A stretch of DNA of 64,000 nucleotides from Cucumibacter marinus DSM 18995 (lineage in GTDB: Bacteria > Pseudomonadota > Alphaproteobacteria > Rhizobiales > Devosiaceae), in NCBI RefSeq assembly GCF_000429865.1, contig NZ_KE386978.1, positions 198,763 through 262,762 on the forward strand, read 5' to 3'. The notes beneath the pieces are model-generated. The model had not been told where the DNA came from and did no database searches. It worked only from the letters and a program-made list of their open reading frames with translations. The position numbers were made by a program, and so were the translations under genes. Below are positions 9,026 through 18,181 of the stretch, piece by piece. Within the stretch, counting starts at the first letter, position 1, and the number at the start of each line of letters is the position of its first letter.

Positions 9026-10354
9026 TTACTTGTTGGCGGCTTCGAAATCGCGGATCAGCGCATTGCCGCGCTCGACCAGCGCATCGAGGGCGCCCTGGGC
9101 GTCCTTGCTGCCGGCGAGGAGCTGCTCGAACTCTTCGTCGATGATCGAACGGATCTGGACATAATTGCCGAAACGCAGGCCCTTGGAATTGGCGGTCGGG
9201 GCATTCAGCGTGATCTGCTTGATGGCAACATCCGAACCCGGATTGGCGGCATAGTAGCCCTGCTCCTGGCCGAGGTCATAAGCAGCCTGGGTGATCGGCA
9301 GATAACCGGAGAACTGGTGCCAGTCGGCCTGGACCTCGGGCGAAGACAGGTAGGAGAAGAAGTCGGCGACGCCGGCATATTCTTCGTCCGCATGGCCCTG
9401 CAGCACCCAAAGGGTCGCACCGCCGATGATCGAATTCTGCGGGGCACCTTCGACATCGTCATAATAGGGCAGCATGCCGAAGCCGACTTCGAAATCGGAG
9501 GCATTGGCCAGAACGCCGGCGCGTGAAGCGGAGGAGTTCATGTACATCGCGCATTCCTGAGCATAGAACTTCGGCGCGGAATCCGCACCGCCGCCCGGGC
9601 CGCCATACTGGAACAGGCCTTCGTCCTGCCAGCGCTTCATGTTTTCCCAATGCTTGACCTGGACCGGACCGTTGACGGTCATTTCGGTCTCAAGACCGCC
9701 AAAGCCGTTTTCCAGCGTGCCGATCGGCTGGTTGTGCCAGGCCGAGAAGTTCTCGAGCTGCACCCAGGAAATCCAGCCCGAGGAGAAGCCGCATTCGGCA
9801 GCGCCCGATTCCATGATGGTATTGGCGAAGCTTTCGAGCTCGCCCCAGGTTTTGGGCGCGGTTTCGGGGTCGAGGCCGGCTTTCTCGAACACGTCCTTGT
9901 TGTAGTAAAGGATCGGGGTCGAGGAATTGAACGGCATGGAGAGCATGTTGCCATTGGTGTCGGTGTAATAACCGACGACGGCAGGCAGGAAGCCCTCGGG
10001 ATCGAAGTCCTGACCGGTATCGGCCATGAGCTCATAGACCGGGTAGATGGCGCCTTCGGCGGCCATCATGGTGCCGGTACCGACTTCGAAAACCTGCACG
10101 ATGTGCGGCTGTTCATTGGCCCGGAACGCGGCGATGGCGCCCGTCATGGTCTCGGTATAGGTGCCCTTGTAGACCGGGGTGACAGTGTATTCATCCTGGG
10201 AGGCGTTGTAGCCGGCCACGATTTCTTCGAGCTTGGTGCCAAGCTCGCCACCCATGGCGTGCCACCAGGTGATTTCGGTCTGGGCGAAGGCGGTGCCCAT
10301 GGTGAGGGTGGCGGTGAGGGCTGCAAGCCCGGTCGCGGCAAAAATGCGTGCCAT
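9026..10354 (-). CDS. ugpB: sn-glycerol-3-phosphate ABC transporter substrate-binding protein
   Basis: A 442-residue periplasmic binding protein. A Sec signal peptide (residues 1-24, ending TAFAQ) precedes a mature protein starting ITWWHAMGG, the usual UgpB beginning. Further family features are the Trp/Tyr-rich ligand pocket (MPFNSSTPILYYNKD, CGFSSGWISWVQLENFSAWH) and the late GYLPIT segment. It is first in the operon, with a GGAGATC ribosome-binding site. The 315-bp region upstream is shared with the divergent chemoreceptor gene. Phosphate-starvation control would be usual, but no clear Pho box was seen. Confidence 0.94.
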   Translation of the reverse strand: MARIFAATGLAALTATLTMGTAFAQTEITWWHAMGGELGTKLEEIVAGYNASQDEYTVTPVYKGTYTETMTGAIAAFRANEQPHIVQVFEVGTGTMMAAEGAIYPVYELMADTGQDFDPEGFLPAVVGYYTDTNGNMLSMPFNSSTPILYYNKDVFEKAGLDPETAPKTWGELESFANTIMESGAAECGFSSGWISWVQLENFSAWHNQPIGTLENGFGGLETEMTVNGPVQVKHWENMKRWQDEGLFQYGGPGGGADSAPKFYAQECAMYMNSSASRAGVLANASDFEVGFGMLPYYDDVEGAPQNSIIGGATLWVLQGHADEEYAGVADFFSYLSSPEVQADWHQFSGYLPITQAAYDLGQEQGYYAANPGSDVAIKQITLNAPTANSKGLRFGNYVQIRSIIDEEFEQLLAGSKDAQGALDALVERGNALIRDFEAANK

Positions 10355-10669
10355 CTTGATCTCCGTTGTTGCGGGAAACAGGCGACGGCACTGGTGATCC
10401 AGCGCGCCCCCGAACGCAGGAAAATGGCGTTAGCAATGGCGCTTGACGGGTAGATGAAGGTTCAACTGCAGATATATGACAGCGCCAGGCGAAGGGCATG
10501 GCCCGCCAAAGCGGCCACCCCGGGAATCCGGGCATAAGCGCCCGAACATGACCGGACCGGGTTAACGGCTTGTTTGCCATGTTTCCCCTAATGTTTCGCC
10601 CATGGGCGCGGATCGCAGGCTGCGATGAGGTTCCGCGCGGGTTTGGGGAAATTGAGGAGAGACCCGGCG
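10355..10669. other. 315-bp divergent intergenic region
   Basis: Non-coding DNA between ugpB (minus) and the chemoreceptor (plus). It must hold both promoters. A TTGACG hexamer is present at 10443-10448 on the plus strand, but no well-spaced -10 partner was found. No RNA gene, repeat or terminator was recognised. Confidence 0.5.
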
Positions 10670-12271
10670 ATGACCAATTCGCACGGTGTGCAAGGCCGCA
10701 ACCTTGCCGACGATCTTGAGACATTCGAATTCGACGAACACAGCAGCGCCGCCATAGCAGCCATCGGACCATCGATCGAGGCGCATCTGGGCGAGGCGCT
10801 GGAGCACTTTGCCGACAGCGGTGAGGCCCGCGCCAGCATTTGCGAGCGCGAAACAGCCAAATGGACCGGCTTCGCCGCGGGCAAGCCCGGTGAGGAAATC
10901 CTCGCGGCTGCCGCATCGGCCGGCCAGCATTACGCGGAAGCCGGCATCGAACCGCGCCAGGTCATCGCCACCTATGCGATTGTGGGCGAACAGGTCATCA
11001 AGAGCGTGATCGCCGACGCTCTGGCCGAAGGTGGTTCAAAATCGCGGTTCGGCTTCGGCAAGAAGGCCAAGGGCCCTGATGCCAAGGTGCTGGCCGAAGG
11101 GGTTGGCGCCGTGTTCAAGGCGATGCTGCTCGATCTGGAGCTCACGCTGTCGACGGCGCGCCAGTACCGTGACGTGCAGACCAAGGCCGCCCAGACCCGG
11201 GAGGCGGATGAGCGCTTCAACACCAAGGTGCGCCAGATGATCGACGCCACCGGCGGGGCGCTGAGGAAGATCGCCGATGGCGATCTGACCGCGCGCATCA
11301 CCGAGGAACTCGATCCCGAGTTCGAAAGCATCAAGGCCGATGTGAATGCCGCCGCCGAGAAAATGGCGCATGTGATCGGCCAGGTGCAAACGACCTCCTC
11401 CGCGCTCAAGACCGCCACCGGCGAAATCCTCGCCGGGGCCAATGACCTTTCAGAACGCACGACCAAGCAGGCGGCGACGATTGAAGAATCGGCGGCGGCC
11501 ATCGAGCAGGTGGCGGCGACCGTGGGCAAGAACACCGAACGCGCCAAGGAAGCCAGCTCGAACTCCGCCAATGTGGCCCGCACCGCGCAGGATGGCGGCG
11601 CGGTGATGGTGCAGGCGACCGAGGCGATGGAGCGGATCACCAGTTCCTCATCCAAGATCTCCAACATCATCGGCATGATCGACGACATCGCCTTCCAGAC
11701 CAATCTGCTGGCCCTCAACGCGTCGGTCGAAGCAGCCCGGGCCGGGGAGGCCGGCAAGGGGTTTGCCGTGGTCGCAATCGAAGTCCGGCGGCTTGCACAG
11801 TCGGCTGCCGAGGCGTCGTCCGAGGTCAAGGACCTGATCTCGAAGAGCGCCGACGAAGTCGAAAGCGGATCGAAGCTGGTCGGCGAAGCCTCGGGCAAAC
11901 TCAACGCCATGCTGGAAGCGGCGCGCGACAATGCCAAGCTGATCGAGGACATCGCCCGCGACAGCCAGGAGCAGTCGACAGCGATCGACGAGATCTCCAT
12001 CGCCATCCGGCAGATGGACGAGATGACCCAGCACAACGCGGCGCTGGTCGAGGAGACCAACGCGGCCATCGAGCAGACCGAGGCACAGGCCGTGCAACTC
12101 GACGATATTGTCGATGTGTTCGTGATCGGCGGCGCGGGCGGCATGGCAGAGAAGACGCCGAGCCGGCTGGCCCCAGCGGCCAAACCCGCGCCCGCGAAAC
12201 CCGCAACCAAGCCCGGCTATGCGGCGACCGCAGGCAACACCGCGCTCGATACCGATTGGGAAGAGTTCTGA
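10670..12271 (+). CDS. Cytoplasmic methyl-accepting chemotaxis protein with protoglobin-like N-terminus
   Basis: A 533-residue chemoreceptor with no transmembrane segment. Residues ~20-170 resemble the globin-coupled sensor fold (KWTGFAAG, then [15 protein letters not shown]). A HAMP-like segment follows at ~185-240 ([20 protein letters not shown]). The signalling domain then runs to ~495, with the hairpin tip [20 protein letters not shown]. The last residues DWEEF match the WxxF-type CheR/CheB tether pentapeptide. The start at 10670 has GAGGAG upstream; 15 further upstream codons are unlikely. At the expected proximal-haem position I see Tyr88 with His87 before it, so haem binding is doubtful. 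Its stimulus is unknown. Confidence 0.92.
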   Translation: MTNSHGVQGRNLADDLETFEFDEHSSAAIAAIGPSIEAHLGEALEHFADSGEARASICERETAKWTGFAAGKPGEEILAAAASAGQHYAEAGIEPRQVIATYAIVGEQVIKSVIADALAEGGSKSRFGFGKKAKGPDAKVLAEGVGAVFKAMLLDLELTLSTARQYRDVQTKAAQTREADERFNTKVRQMIDATGGALRKIADGDLTARITEELDPEFESIKADVNAAAEKMAHVIGQVQTTSSALKTATGEILAGANDLSERTTKQAATIEESAAAIEQVAATVGKNTERAKEASSNSANVARTAQDGGAVMVQATEAMERITSSSSKISNIIGMIDDIAFQTNLLALNASVEAARAGEAGKGFAVVAIEVRRLAQSAAEASSEVKDLISKSADEVESGSKLVGEASGKLNAMLEAARDNAKLIEDIARDSQEQSTAIDEISIAIRQMDEMTQHNAALVEETNAAIEQTEAQAVQLDDIVDVFVIGGAGGMAEKTPSRLAPAAKPAPAKPATKPGYAATAGNTALDTDWEEF

Positions 12272-12308
12272 TCGGGAGCGGCACTCCAACCCGTTCCCCA
12301 TCAATACT

Positions 12309-12333
12309 GGGGCCGCTCTGGCGGCCCCTTTTT
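12309..12333 (+). terminator. Rho-independent terminator of the chemoreceptor gene
   Basis: GGGGCCGC (12309-12316), loop TCTG, then GCGGCCCC (12321-12328) and five T. A perfect 8-bp stem with a T-run, 37 bp after the chemoreceptor stop. Confidence 0.9.
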
Positions 12334-12337
12334 CGTT

Positions 12338-12619
12338 TCAGACGAGCTTGTTGACGCCCTTGAGGTTGTCGAGGTTCTTGGCGGTCTTGGCCCTGGCCTC
12401 ATTGAGAAGCCGGTCGAGGGCGGTGCGGGTTGCGGTCTGCGACTGGGCGACCGACTGCGACGTGAAGGTATTGGCGAAGGCCGAGGCGATACTGGCCATG
12501 CGCGCCTGATGTGCCTCGAAGCGCTGGCGACGGCGCAAACGCGTTTCCTCAAGCTGGTGCCAGAGGGACTGGCGCCGAAACAGACCGAATTTCCTGGAGC
12601 CAACGGAAAGCGCTGGCAT
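12338..12619 (-). CDS. Small basic helical hypothetical protein
   Basis: A 93-residue protein from the ATG at 12619 (MPALSVG). An upstream ATG at 12649 would add 10 residues. The centre is very basic (HQLEETRLRRRQRFEAHQAR) and the rest is alanine/threonine-rich and predicted helical, ending KNLDNLKGVNKLV. No transmembrane segment or known motif is seen. It converges on the chemoreceptor terminator. I do not recognise the family; compositional similarity to its neighbours suggests a real gene. Confidence 0.6.
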   Translation of the reverse strand: MPALSVGSRKFGLFRRQSLWHQLEETRLRRRQRFEAHQARMASIASAFANTFTSQSVAQSQTATRTALDRLLNEARAKTAKNLDNLKGVNKLV

Positions 12620-12701
12620 TTTGCACCGCAGGACTGACGACCTGTCCATGATAGGGACAGGTGCTTAACGAAGCCTCAACACTTCAGCGGTGATTTTCCG
12701 A

Positions 12702-13121
12702 TTATCGAGGCCCTGTCTCAGCCTGCTCCAATTCGATCAGCGTGCCGTTGAAATCCTTGGGATGCAGAAACAGCACCGGCAGGCCGTGGGCGCCGGTCCT
12801 GGGCTGACCATCGCCCAGCACACGGGCACCGTCCGCGGTCAGTTTGGCAGCAGCGGCGGCGATGTCCTCGACTTCGAAACAGATGTGGTGCATGCCACCG
12901 GCCGGGTTCTTTTCGAGAAAGCCGGCGATCGGCGAGCCTTCTCCAAGCGGCTCGAGCAGTTCGAGCTTGGTATTGGGCAAATTGACGAAGACCACCGTCA
13001 CCCCATGCTCGGGCAGGGATTGAGGCGCCGAGACTTCGGCGCCGAGCGTGTCGCGATATTGCGCCGTCGCGGCATCGAGGTCCGGCACGGCGATGGCGAT
13101 ATGGTTGAGACGGCCGATCAT
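12702..13121 (-). CDS. mce: Methylmalonyl-CoA epimerase
   Basis: A 139-residue VOC-fold enzyme interconverting (S)- and (R)-methylmalonyl-CoA, between propionyl-CoA carboxylase and the mutase. Tandem beta-alpha-beta-beta-beta modules are visible. The metal ligands expected for the family are present: His in RLNHIAIAV, His in [10 protein letters not shown] and Glu near the C-terminus in GTLIELEQ. The length is typical. The start overlaps the mutase stop by ATGA (13118-13121), implying translational coupling. It is the last gene of the pccA-mcm-mce set. Confidence 0.93.
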   Translation of the reverse strand: MIGRLNHIAIAVPDLDAATAQYRDTLGAEVSAPQSLPEHGVTVVFVNLPNTKLELLEPLGEGSPIAGFLEKNPAGGMHHICFEVEDIAAAAAKLTADGARVLGDGQPRTGAHGLPVLFLHPKDFNGTLIELEQAETGPR

Positions 13122-15259
13122 CGGTTGACGGGCCTTCCTTCGATGCGGGCAAGGGCGGCATTGGCGGCTTCGAGCACATTGGTGCCGGGCCCGAAGATCT
13201 CGGCGACGCCGGCCTGGCGCAAGGCCTCATAGTCGCGTTCGGGGATCACCCCGCCGGCAAAGACCAGAATGTGTTCAGCCCCCTGAGCCTTGAGGGCCTG
13301 GATCAGCTCAGGCACCAGAAGAGTGTGCCCGGCGGCGAGAGACGAGGCGCCAATGGCATCGACGCCGCGTTCGACCGCATGGGCGGCAGCCTCCTGAGGC
13401 GTTTCGAACAATTCGCCCATCTCGACCCGAAAGCCGAGATCGGCAAAGGCGGTGGCGATCACCTTGGCGCCCCGGTCGTGCCCGTCCTGCCCCAGCTTGG
13501 CGATATAGATCGCCGGCGGGCGGCCATTGGCTGTTGCGAAGCCCGCAATCTTGTTCTGCGTGGCAGCATATTCCGGATCGCCGCGATAGGCCTCTGCATA
13601 GACCCCGGACACCACGCTGGTGGTCGCGTGGTGGCGGTCGAACGCCTTTTCCATGGCCATGGAAATCTCGCCCAAAGTCGCGCGGGCCTTGGCGGCGGGG
13701 ATGGCCAGTTCAAGCAAATTCCCCTCGCCGCTTCCCGCCGCGTCCTCAAGCGCCTTCAGGGCCGCATCGCAGGCCGCCGCATTGCGGGTGGCACGGACTT
13801 GCTCAATGCTGGCTATCTGGTCGGCACGCACCTTGGCATTGTCGATATTCAGGGTCTCGATGGCGTCCTGCTTGTCGAGGCGATAACGATTGACGCCGAC
13901 AATCACATCCTCGCCCTTGTCGATCCGGGCCTGCCGCCCGGCAGCGGCCTTTTCGATCTCGCGCTTGGGAAGACCCTGTTCAATGGCGTGGACCATGCCG
14001 CCATTGGCCTCGACCTCCTCGATCATCGCGCCGGACCTGGCGACCAGTTGCGCGGTGAGCGCCTCGACATAGTAGGAGCCACCCAACGGGTCGACGACAT
14101 CTGAGACGCCGGTCTCATGATCGAGGATCAGCTGGGTGTTCCTTGCGATGCGAGAACTGGTCTCGGAGGGGAGCGCGATGGCCTCGTCGAAAGAGTTGGT
14201 GTGCAGCGACTGGGTACCGCCGAGCACCGCCGCCATCGCCTCATAGGCCGTGCGCACCACATTATTGAGCGGGTCCTGCTCGGTCAGCGAGACGCCCGAG
14301 GTCTGGCAATGGGTGCGCAGCATCATCGAACGCGGATCCTTCGCGCCGAGATCGCGCATGATGTCGGCCCACAATTTGCGCGCGGCGCGCAGCTTGGCCA
14401 CTTCGACAAAGAAGTTCATGCCGATGCCGAAAAAGAAGGAAAGGCGTGGGGCGAAGCTGTCGATATCAAGGCCCCGGTCCATCGCGGCGCGGACATAGGC
14501 GACGCCATCGGCCAGCGTATAGGCCAGCTCCTGGATCGCGGTCGCCCCGGCCTCATGCATGTGATAGCCGGAAATCGAGATCGAATTGAATTTCGGCATA
14601 TGCGCGGCGGTGTGGGCGATGATGTCGCCAACGATCCGCATCGAGGGTTCGGGCGGGTAGATATAGGTGTTGCGGACCATGAACTCCTTGAGAATGTCAT
14701 TCTGGATGGTCCCCGAAAGCCGGGCCTGATCGACCCCCTGCTCTTCGCCCGCGCCGATGAACATGGCCAGCACCGGGATGACCGCGCCGTTCATGGTCAT
14801 GGAGACGCTCATTTCGCCAAGCGGAATGCCGTCGAACAGGGCCTTCATATCCTCGATGGTGTCGATGGCGACCCCGGCCTTGCCGACGTCACCAACCACG
14901 CGCTCATGGTCGCTGTCATAGCCGCGATGGGTGGCGAGATCGAAAGCCACCGAGAGACCGCGCTGCCCGCGCTCGAGCGCCTGGCGGTAGAAGGCGTTGC
15001 TCTCCTTGGCGGTCGAAAAGCCGGCATATTGCCGGATCGTCCAGGGCCGGTTGGCATACATCGTCGCCCGCACACCGCGGGTATAGGGCGCCTCGCCCGG
15101 CATGGCGCCTGCCGCCTCCTCGGGCAGGTCGCCGGCGAAATAGGCGGGGCGGATGTCGAGACCGCCATAATCGTGCAGCAGTTCATCGAGCGGCTTGCCG
15201 CGCAGCTCGGTTTCGGCGAGCGCGGCCCAGGCCTCATAGGTGGCAGGTTTGATGCTCAT
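13118..15259 (-). CDS. Methylmalonyl-CoA mutase, adenosylcobalamin-dependent
   Basis: A 713-residue single-chain mutase converting (R)-methylmalonyl-CoA to succinyl-CoA. The N-terminal TIM-barrel substrate domain includes [18 protein letters not shown] and the long [20 protein letters not shown] region, which reads over one 20-residue piece. The C-terminal B12 domain has the cobalamin signature DGHDRG near residue 590. The C-terminus carries the usual [10 protein letters not shown] segment. Length and one-chain layout match the rhizobial BhbA-type mutase. The start at 15259 overlaps the pccA stop by ATGA. No B12 riboswitch is visible in this stretch and no MeaB chaperone gene is adjacent. Confidence 0.95.
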   Translation of the reverse strand: MSIKPATYEAWAALAETELRGKPLDELLHDYGGLDIRPAYFAGDLPEEAAGAMPGEAPYTRGVRATMYANRPWTIRQYAGFSTAKESNAFYRQALERGQRGLSVAFDLATHRGYDSDHERVVGDVGKAGVAIDTIEDMKALFDGIPLGEMSVSMTMNGAVIPVLAMFIGAGEEQGVDQARLSGTIQNDILKEFMVRNTYIYPPEPSMRIVGDIIAHTAAHMPKFNSISISGYHMHEAGATAIQELAYTLADGVAYVRAAMDRGLDIDSFAPRLSFFFGIGMNFFVEVAKLRAARKLWADIMRDLGAKDPRSMMLRTHCQTSGVSLTEQDPLNNVVRTAYEAMAAVLGGTQSLHTNSFDEAIALPSETSSRIARNTQLILDHETGVSDVVDPLGGSYYVEALTAQLVARSGAMIEEVEANGGMVHAIEQGLPKREIEKAAAGRQARIDKGEDVIVGVNRYRLDKQDAIETLNIDNAKVRADQIASIEQVRATRNAAACDAALKALEDAAGSGEGNLLELAIPAAKARATLGEISMAMEKAFDRHHATTSVVSGVYAEAYRGDPEYAATQNKIAGFATANGRPPAIYIAKLGQDGHDRGAKVIATAFADLGFRVEMGELFETPQEAAAHAVERGVDAIGASSLAAGHTLLVPELIQALKAQGAEHILVFAGGVIPERDYEALRQAGVAEIFGPGTNVLEAANAALARIEGRPVNR

Positions 15260-17235
15260 GGTGCTTCGAACTCCATGATCACCTCGTCGACCGCCAGGAT
15301 GGCCCCGGCCTCGCATTTGATCGAAGCGACGCGGGCACGTTTTTCAGCGCGCAAGACGTTTTCCATCTTCATGGCCTCGACAATGGCGAGCACCTGACCG
15401 TCTTCGACCACATCGCCTTCGGCCACATCGATGCGCACCACCTGGCCTGGCATCGGGCAAAGCAGGAGCTTGGAGAGATCGGGCGGCGCCTTGACCGGCA
15501 TCAGATGCCAGAGGTCGGCGATATGCACCGGCACGACCTTGAAGGCGAGGTCAGCGCCGCGCCAGCGAATGCGAGCACCCGATGTCGTGAGGCTCAAACG
15601 CGCGGTGATCTCCTCGTCATTGACGATGGCTGTCATGGTGGCATCGACCGGCGTCCAGCCGGTGCGCAGGATGATCGGCTCATGATCGTCGTGGAACAGG
15701 GTCAGCTTGCCGGCCTCTTCCTCGACCGCATAGTCCCAGCGCGCGTCGCCCACCATGACCGCCATTTCCGGTAAATCGGCATTGGTATGGGCGCGGCGCT
15801 GGCGCTGATGCACTGCGGCGAGCGCCATGGCACCGAGTTTGCGCAGGGATTCGGGGTCGTGCTCGACCCCGGAGAACCCGTCAGGGAATTCCTCGGCGAT
15901 ATAGCCCGTGGTCAGCGCCCCGTCACGGAACCGGGCCTGGCTCATCACGGCCTGGAGGAAGGGCACATTGTGCCCGATCCCTTCGAGCTCGAAGCCGTCG
16001 AGCGCCTTTTGCATCACGTCGATGGCGGCGATCCGGTCCGGCGCCCAGGAGCAGAGCTTGGCGATCATCGGATCGTAAAAGGTCGAGATTTCCCCGCCCT
16101 CAAACACCCCTGTATCATTGCGGACGATCTCGGTGCCCGAGGCCATTTCGGCGGGTGGGCGATAGCGGGTCAGCCGGCCTGTCGAGGGCAGGAAGTTCCG
16201 GTACGGGTCCTCGGCATAGATGCGGCTTTCGATGGCCCATCCATTGAGCTTCACATCGGCCTGGGTGACGGGCAGCTTTTCGCCGGCGGCGACGCGCAGC
16301 ATCAACTCGACCAGATCGAGACCGGTGATCAGTTCGGTCACCGGGTGTTCGACCTGCAGGCGGGTGTTCATCTCGAGGAAATAGAAGTTCTTGTCGCCAT
16401 CAACGATGAATTCAACCGTTCCGGCGCTCTGATAATCAACGGCCTGGGCCAGCGCGACCGCCTGCTCGCCCATGGCCTTGCGGGTCGCCTCATCGAGGAA
16501 AGGTGACGGTGCCTCTTCGATCACCTTCTGGTTGCGGCGCTGGATCGAGCATTCGCGTTCGCCGAGATAGACGGCATTGCCGTGCCCGTCGGCCAGCACC
16601 TGGATTTCGATATGGCGGGGGTTGGTGACGAACTTCTCGATGAAGATGCGATCGTCGCCAAAGCTCGAAGCGGCCTCCGATTTCGAGCGCTCGAAGCCTT
16701 CGCGCGCCTCCTCATCGTCCCAGGCGATGCGCATGCCCTTGCCACCACCACCGGCACTGGCCTTGATCATCACCGGATAACCGATCTCATTGGCGATTCT
16801 GACCGCCTCATCGGCATCCGCGATCAATCCCATATAGCCGGGCACGGTGGAGACGCCGGCCTCGGCGGCGATCTTCTTACTGGTGATCTTGTCGCCCATA
16901 TCGGCGATGGCGCCGGGGGGCGGGCCGATAAAGGTCACGCCCGCCTTGGCACAGGCCTCGGCAAATCTGGTGTTCTCCGAGAGGAAGCCATAGCCCGGAT
17001 GCACAGCCTCGGCGCCGGTCTCGGCGCAGGCCTTGAGGATCCGATCCCCGAGCAGATAGCTCTCGGATGCCGGCGAGCCGCCGATATGCACGGCCTCGTC
17101 GGCCATTTTCACATGCAGCGCTTCCCTGTCGGCATCGGAATAGACCGCGACGGTGGCAATGCCCATCTCGCGCGCGGTCTTGATGACCCGGCAGGCAATC
17201 TCGCCCCGATTGGCGATGAGAATCTTGGAGAACAT
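15256..17235 (-). CDS. pccA: Propionyl-CoA carboxylase alpha subunit (biotin carboxylase plus BCCP)
   Basis: A 659-residue biotin-dependent subunit. The biotin carboxylase domain (1-450) begins [20 protein letters not shown] and contains [13 protein letters not shown] and the [10 protein letters not shown] segment. A BT-like linker follows, and the C-terminal biotinyl domain carries EAMKMEN with Lys623 as the expected biotin site. With PccB it makes (S)-methylmalonyl-CoA from propionyl-CoA. The ATG at 17235 has AAGGAG upstream; further upstream codons are repeat DNA. pccB is normally adjacent, but here a DUF559 gene and repeats separate the two. Confidence 0.94.
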   Translation of the reverse strand: MFSKILIANRGEIACRVIKTAREMGIATVAVYSDADREALHVKMADEAVHIGGSPASESYLLGDRILKACAETGAEAVHPGYGFLSENTRFAEACAKAGVTFIGPPPGAIADMGDKITSKKIAAEAGVSTVPGYMGLIADADEAVRIANEIGYPVMIKASAGGGGKGMRIAWDDEEAREGFERSKSEAASSFGDDRIFIEKFVTNPRHIEIQVLADGHGNAVYLGERECSIQRRNQKVIEEAPSPFLDEATRKAMGEQAVALAQAVDYQSAGTVEFIVDGDKNFYFLEMNTRLQVEHPVTELITGLDLVELMLRVAAGEKLPVTQADVKLNGWAIESRIYAEDPYRNFLPSTGRLTRYRPPAEMASGTEIVRNDTGVFEGGEISTFYDPMIAKLCSWAPDRIAAIDVMQKALDGFELEGIGHNVPFLQAVMSQARFRDGALTTGYIAEEFPDGFSGVEHDPESLRKLGAMALAAVHQRQRRAHTNADLPEMAVMVGDARWDYAVEEEAGKLTLFHDDHEPIILRTGWTPVDATMTAIVNDEEITARLSLTTSGARIRWRGADLAFKVVPVHIADLWHLMPVKAPPDLSKLLLCPMPGQVVRIDVAEGDVVEDGQVLAIVEAMKMENVLRAEKRARVASIKCEAGAILAVDEVIMEFEAP

Positions 17236-17260
17236 CAGAAAGGCTCCTTGGTGACTTGTG

Positions 17261-17391
17261 CGCCCTTCGGGCCGACCCCCAAGCATCCTTGAGGGCCGTC
17301 CTCCACGCTTCCTTGCGGGCCCTTCGGGCCAACCCCCACCCCAGCCCTCCCCGCAAGGGGGAGGGAGTTGGGCTGTGCCGAATGGGAAGCG
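17261..17391. repeat. C-rich REP-like element, copy A
   Basis: Two CCCTTCGGGCC units (near 17263 and 17320) lead into a palindrome, CCCTCCCC (17345-17352), loop GCAAG, GGGGAGGG (17358-17365), and then a trailer resembling copy C (gttgggctgtgccgaatggg against gctgggccgtgccgattggc). It lies directly upstream of the pccA ribosome-binding site and is probably transcribed. It pairs with inverted copy B at 17479. Confidence 0.8.
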
Positions 17392-17428
17392 TATACGGAC
17401 CCATTTTCAGATCTGGTTACGCCGACCA

Positions 17429-17863
17429 TCACGGCTTCTCCGGAGGCAATTGAGTGTTTTCGCTGTTGACGACACCCGCTTCCCCTCCCCCCTGCGGGGA
17501 GGGGTCAGGGGTGGGGGTACCAGAGAATAAGTCGAGTTCGGAAAACCGCTCCTCCAGAGCGGCAAACACGCCTTCTGGATTATTCAGCACGTCCCGGTTT
17601 GAGAAGCGAAGGACCGTGAAGCCACGCTCCTGCAAATAGGCGTTTCTGCGCGCATCGTGCTCCGGTCCACCTGCAGCGCTGTGAGTATCGCCGTCGACCT
17701 CGATCACCAGCTCGGCCTTGTGAGAGGCGAAGTCGGCGAAGTAGGGACCGAGTGCCACCTGGCGCCGAAAATGCAGTTCTCTGAAATTGTGGAGCAGTCG
17801 CCACATCGCTCTTTCCGCAGGTGTCGGGTCGTTTCGCATCTGGCGTTGGCGGGTGACGGACAT
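17429..17863 (-). CDS. DUF559 (Vsr/restriction-endonuclease-like) protein bracketed by REP-like repeats
   Basis: A 144-residue protein. Residues 1-115 match the DUF559 pattern: NDPTPAERAMWRLLHN, HFRRQVALGPYFADFAS, LVIEVDGDTH and GFTVLRFSNRDVLNN. This is a small PD-(D/E)xK-like fold, with likely catalytic acidic residues in FADF and IEVDG. The last ~30 residues (PTPDPSPQGGGE onward) are read from repeat copy B and are probably not functional. I chose the ATG at 17863; a longer frame runs upstream but is pure repeat (RPEGPARMRGG units). The gene splits the pccA-pccB neighbourhood and may be a transferred cargo gene. No activity is proven for this family to my knowledge. Confidence 0.85.
   Translation of the reverse strand: MSVTRQRQMRNDPTPAERAMWRLLHNFRELHFRRQVALGPYFADFASHKAELVIEVDGDTHSAAGGPEHDARRNAYLQERGFTVLRFSNRDVLNNPEGVFAALEERFSELDLFSGTPTPDPSPQGGGEAGVVNSENTQLPPEKP
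17479..17520. repeat. C-rich REP-like element, copy B (inverted relative to A)
   Basis: CCCCTCCCC (17482-17490), a 5-nt spacer, GGGGAGGGG (17496-17504), then TCAGGGGTGGGGGT. In orientation it is the reverse complement of copies A and C. It is translated as the C-terminus of the DUF559 gene (the PTPDPSPQGGGE tail), so the element has been captured into a reading frame. Confidence 0.8.
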
Positions 17864-17880
17864 CACAATATTCCCCCGCT

Positions 17881-18029
17881 CTTTGGTCGGTCCTTCGGGC
17901 CGTCCCCCACGCATCCTTGCAGGCCCTTCGGGCCGTCCCCCACGCATCTTTGCAGGCCCTTCGGGCCGTCCCCCACCCCAACCCTCCCCGCAAGGGGGAG
18001 GGAGCTGGGCCGTGCCGATTGGCAAGCGA
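17881..18029. repeat. C-rich REP-like element, copy C, with 33-bp tandem repeat
   Basis: CCTTCGGGCC recurs at 17892, 17925 and 17958, a 33-bp tandem period (unit ccttcgggccgtcccccacg followed by catccttgcaggc). It leads into the palindrome CCCTCCCC (17982-17989), loop GCAAG, GGGGAGGG (17995-18002), and the same trailer as copy A. It lies just upstream of the DUF559 start and pairs with inverted copy D. Confidence 0.82.
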
Positions 18030-18110
18030 CAAGCATTTGAGCGATGACGTGTTTGCGAGAGACCATCAACTTCTTCCTCGTCGGCATGTGGGGCTTCGAG
18101 GCGGTGGCGG

Positions 18111-18162
18111 CACCAGCTTCCCCTCCCCCTTGCGGGGAGGGGTCAGGGGTGGGGGTTCCAAT
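18111..18162. repeat. C-rich REP-like element, copy D (inverted relative to C)
   Basis: CCCCTCCCC (18120-18128), spacer CTTGC, GGGGAGGGG (18134-18142), then TCAGGGGTGGGGGT, nearly identical to copy B. It ends 20 bp before the pccB stop and could act as a 3' mRNA stabiliser or terminator-like structure for pccB. Confidence 0.8.
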
Positions 18163-18181
18163 GGCACTCATCCCCTCCCCC

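Noticed and set aside
15256-17235. Acetyl-CoA or methylcrotonyl-CoA carboxylase subunit
   Set aside because: The fused BCCP excludes bacterial AccC, and coupling to mutase and epimerase genes favours propionyl-CoA carboxylase.
17892-17990. Possible CRISPR array
   Set aside because: The three 33-bp units are contiguous tandem copies with no unique spacers, and no cas genes are near.
17864-18025. N-terminal extension of the DUF559 gene
   Set aside because: The added codons are the translated 33-bp tandem repeat (RPEGPARMRGG), with the DUF559 domain starting at 17863.
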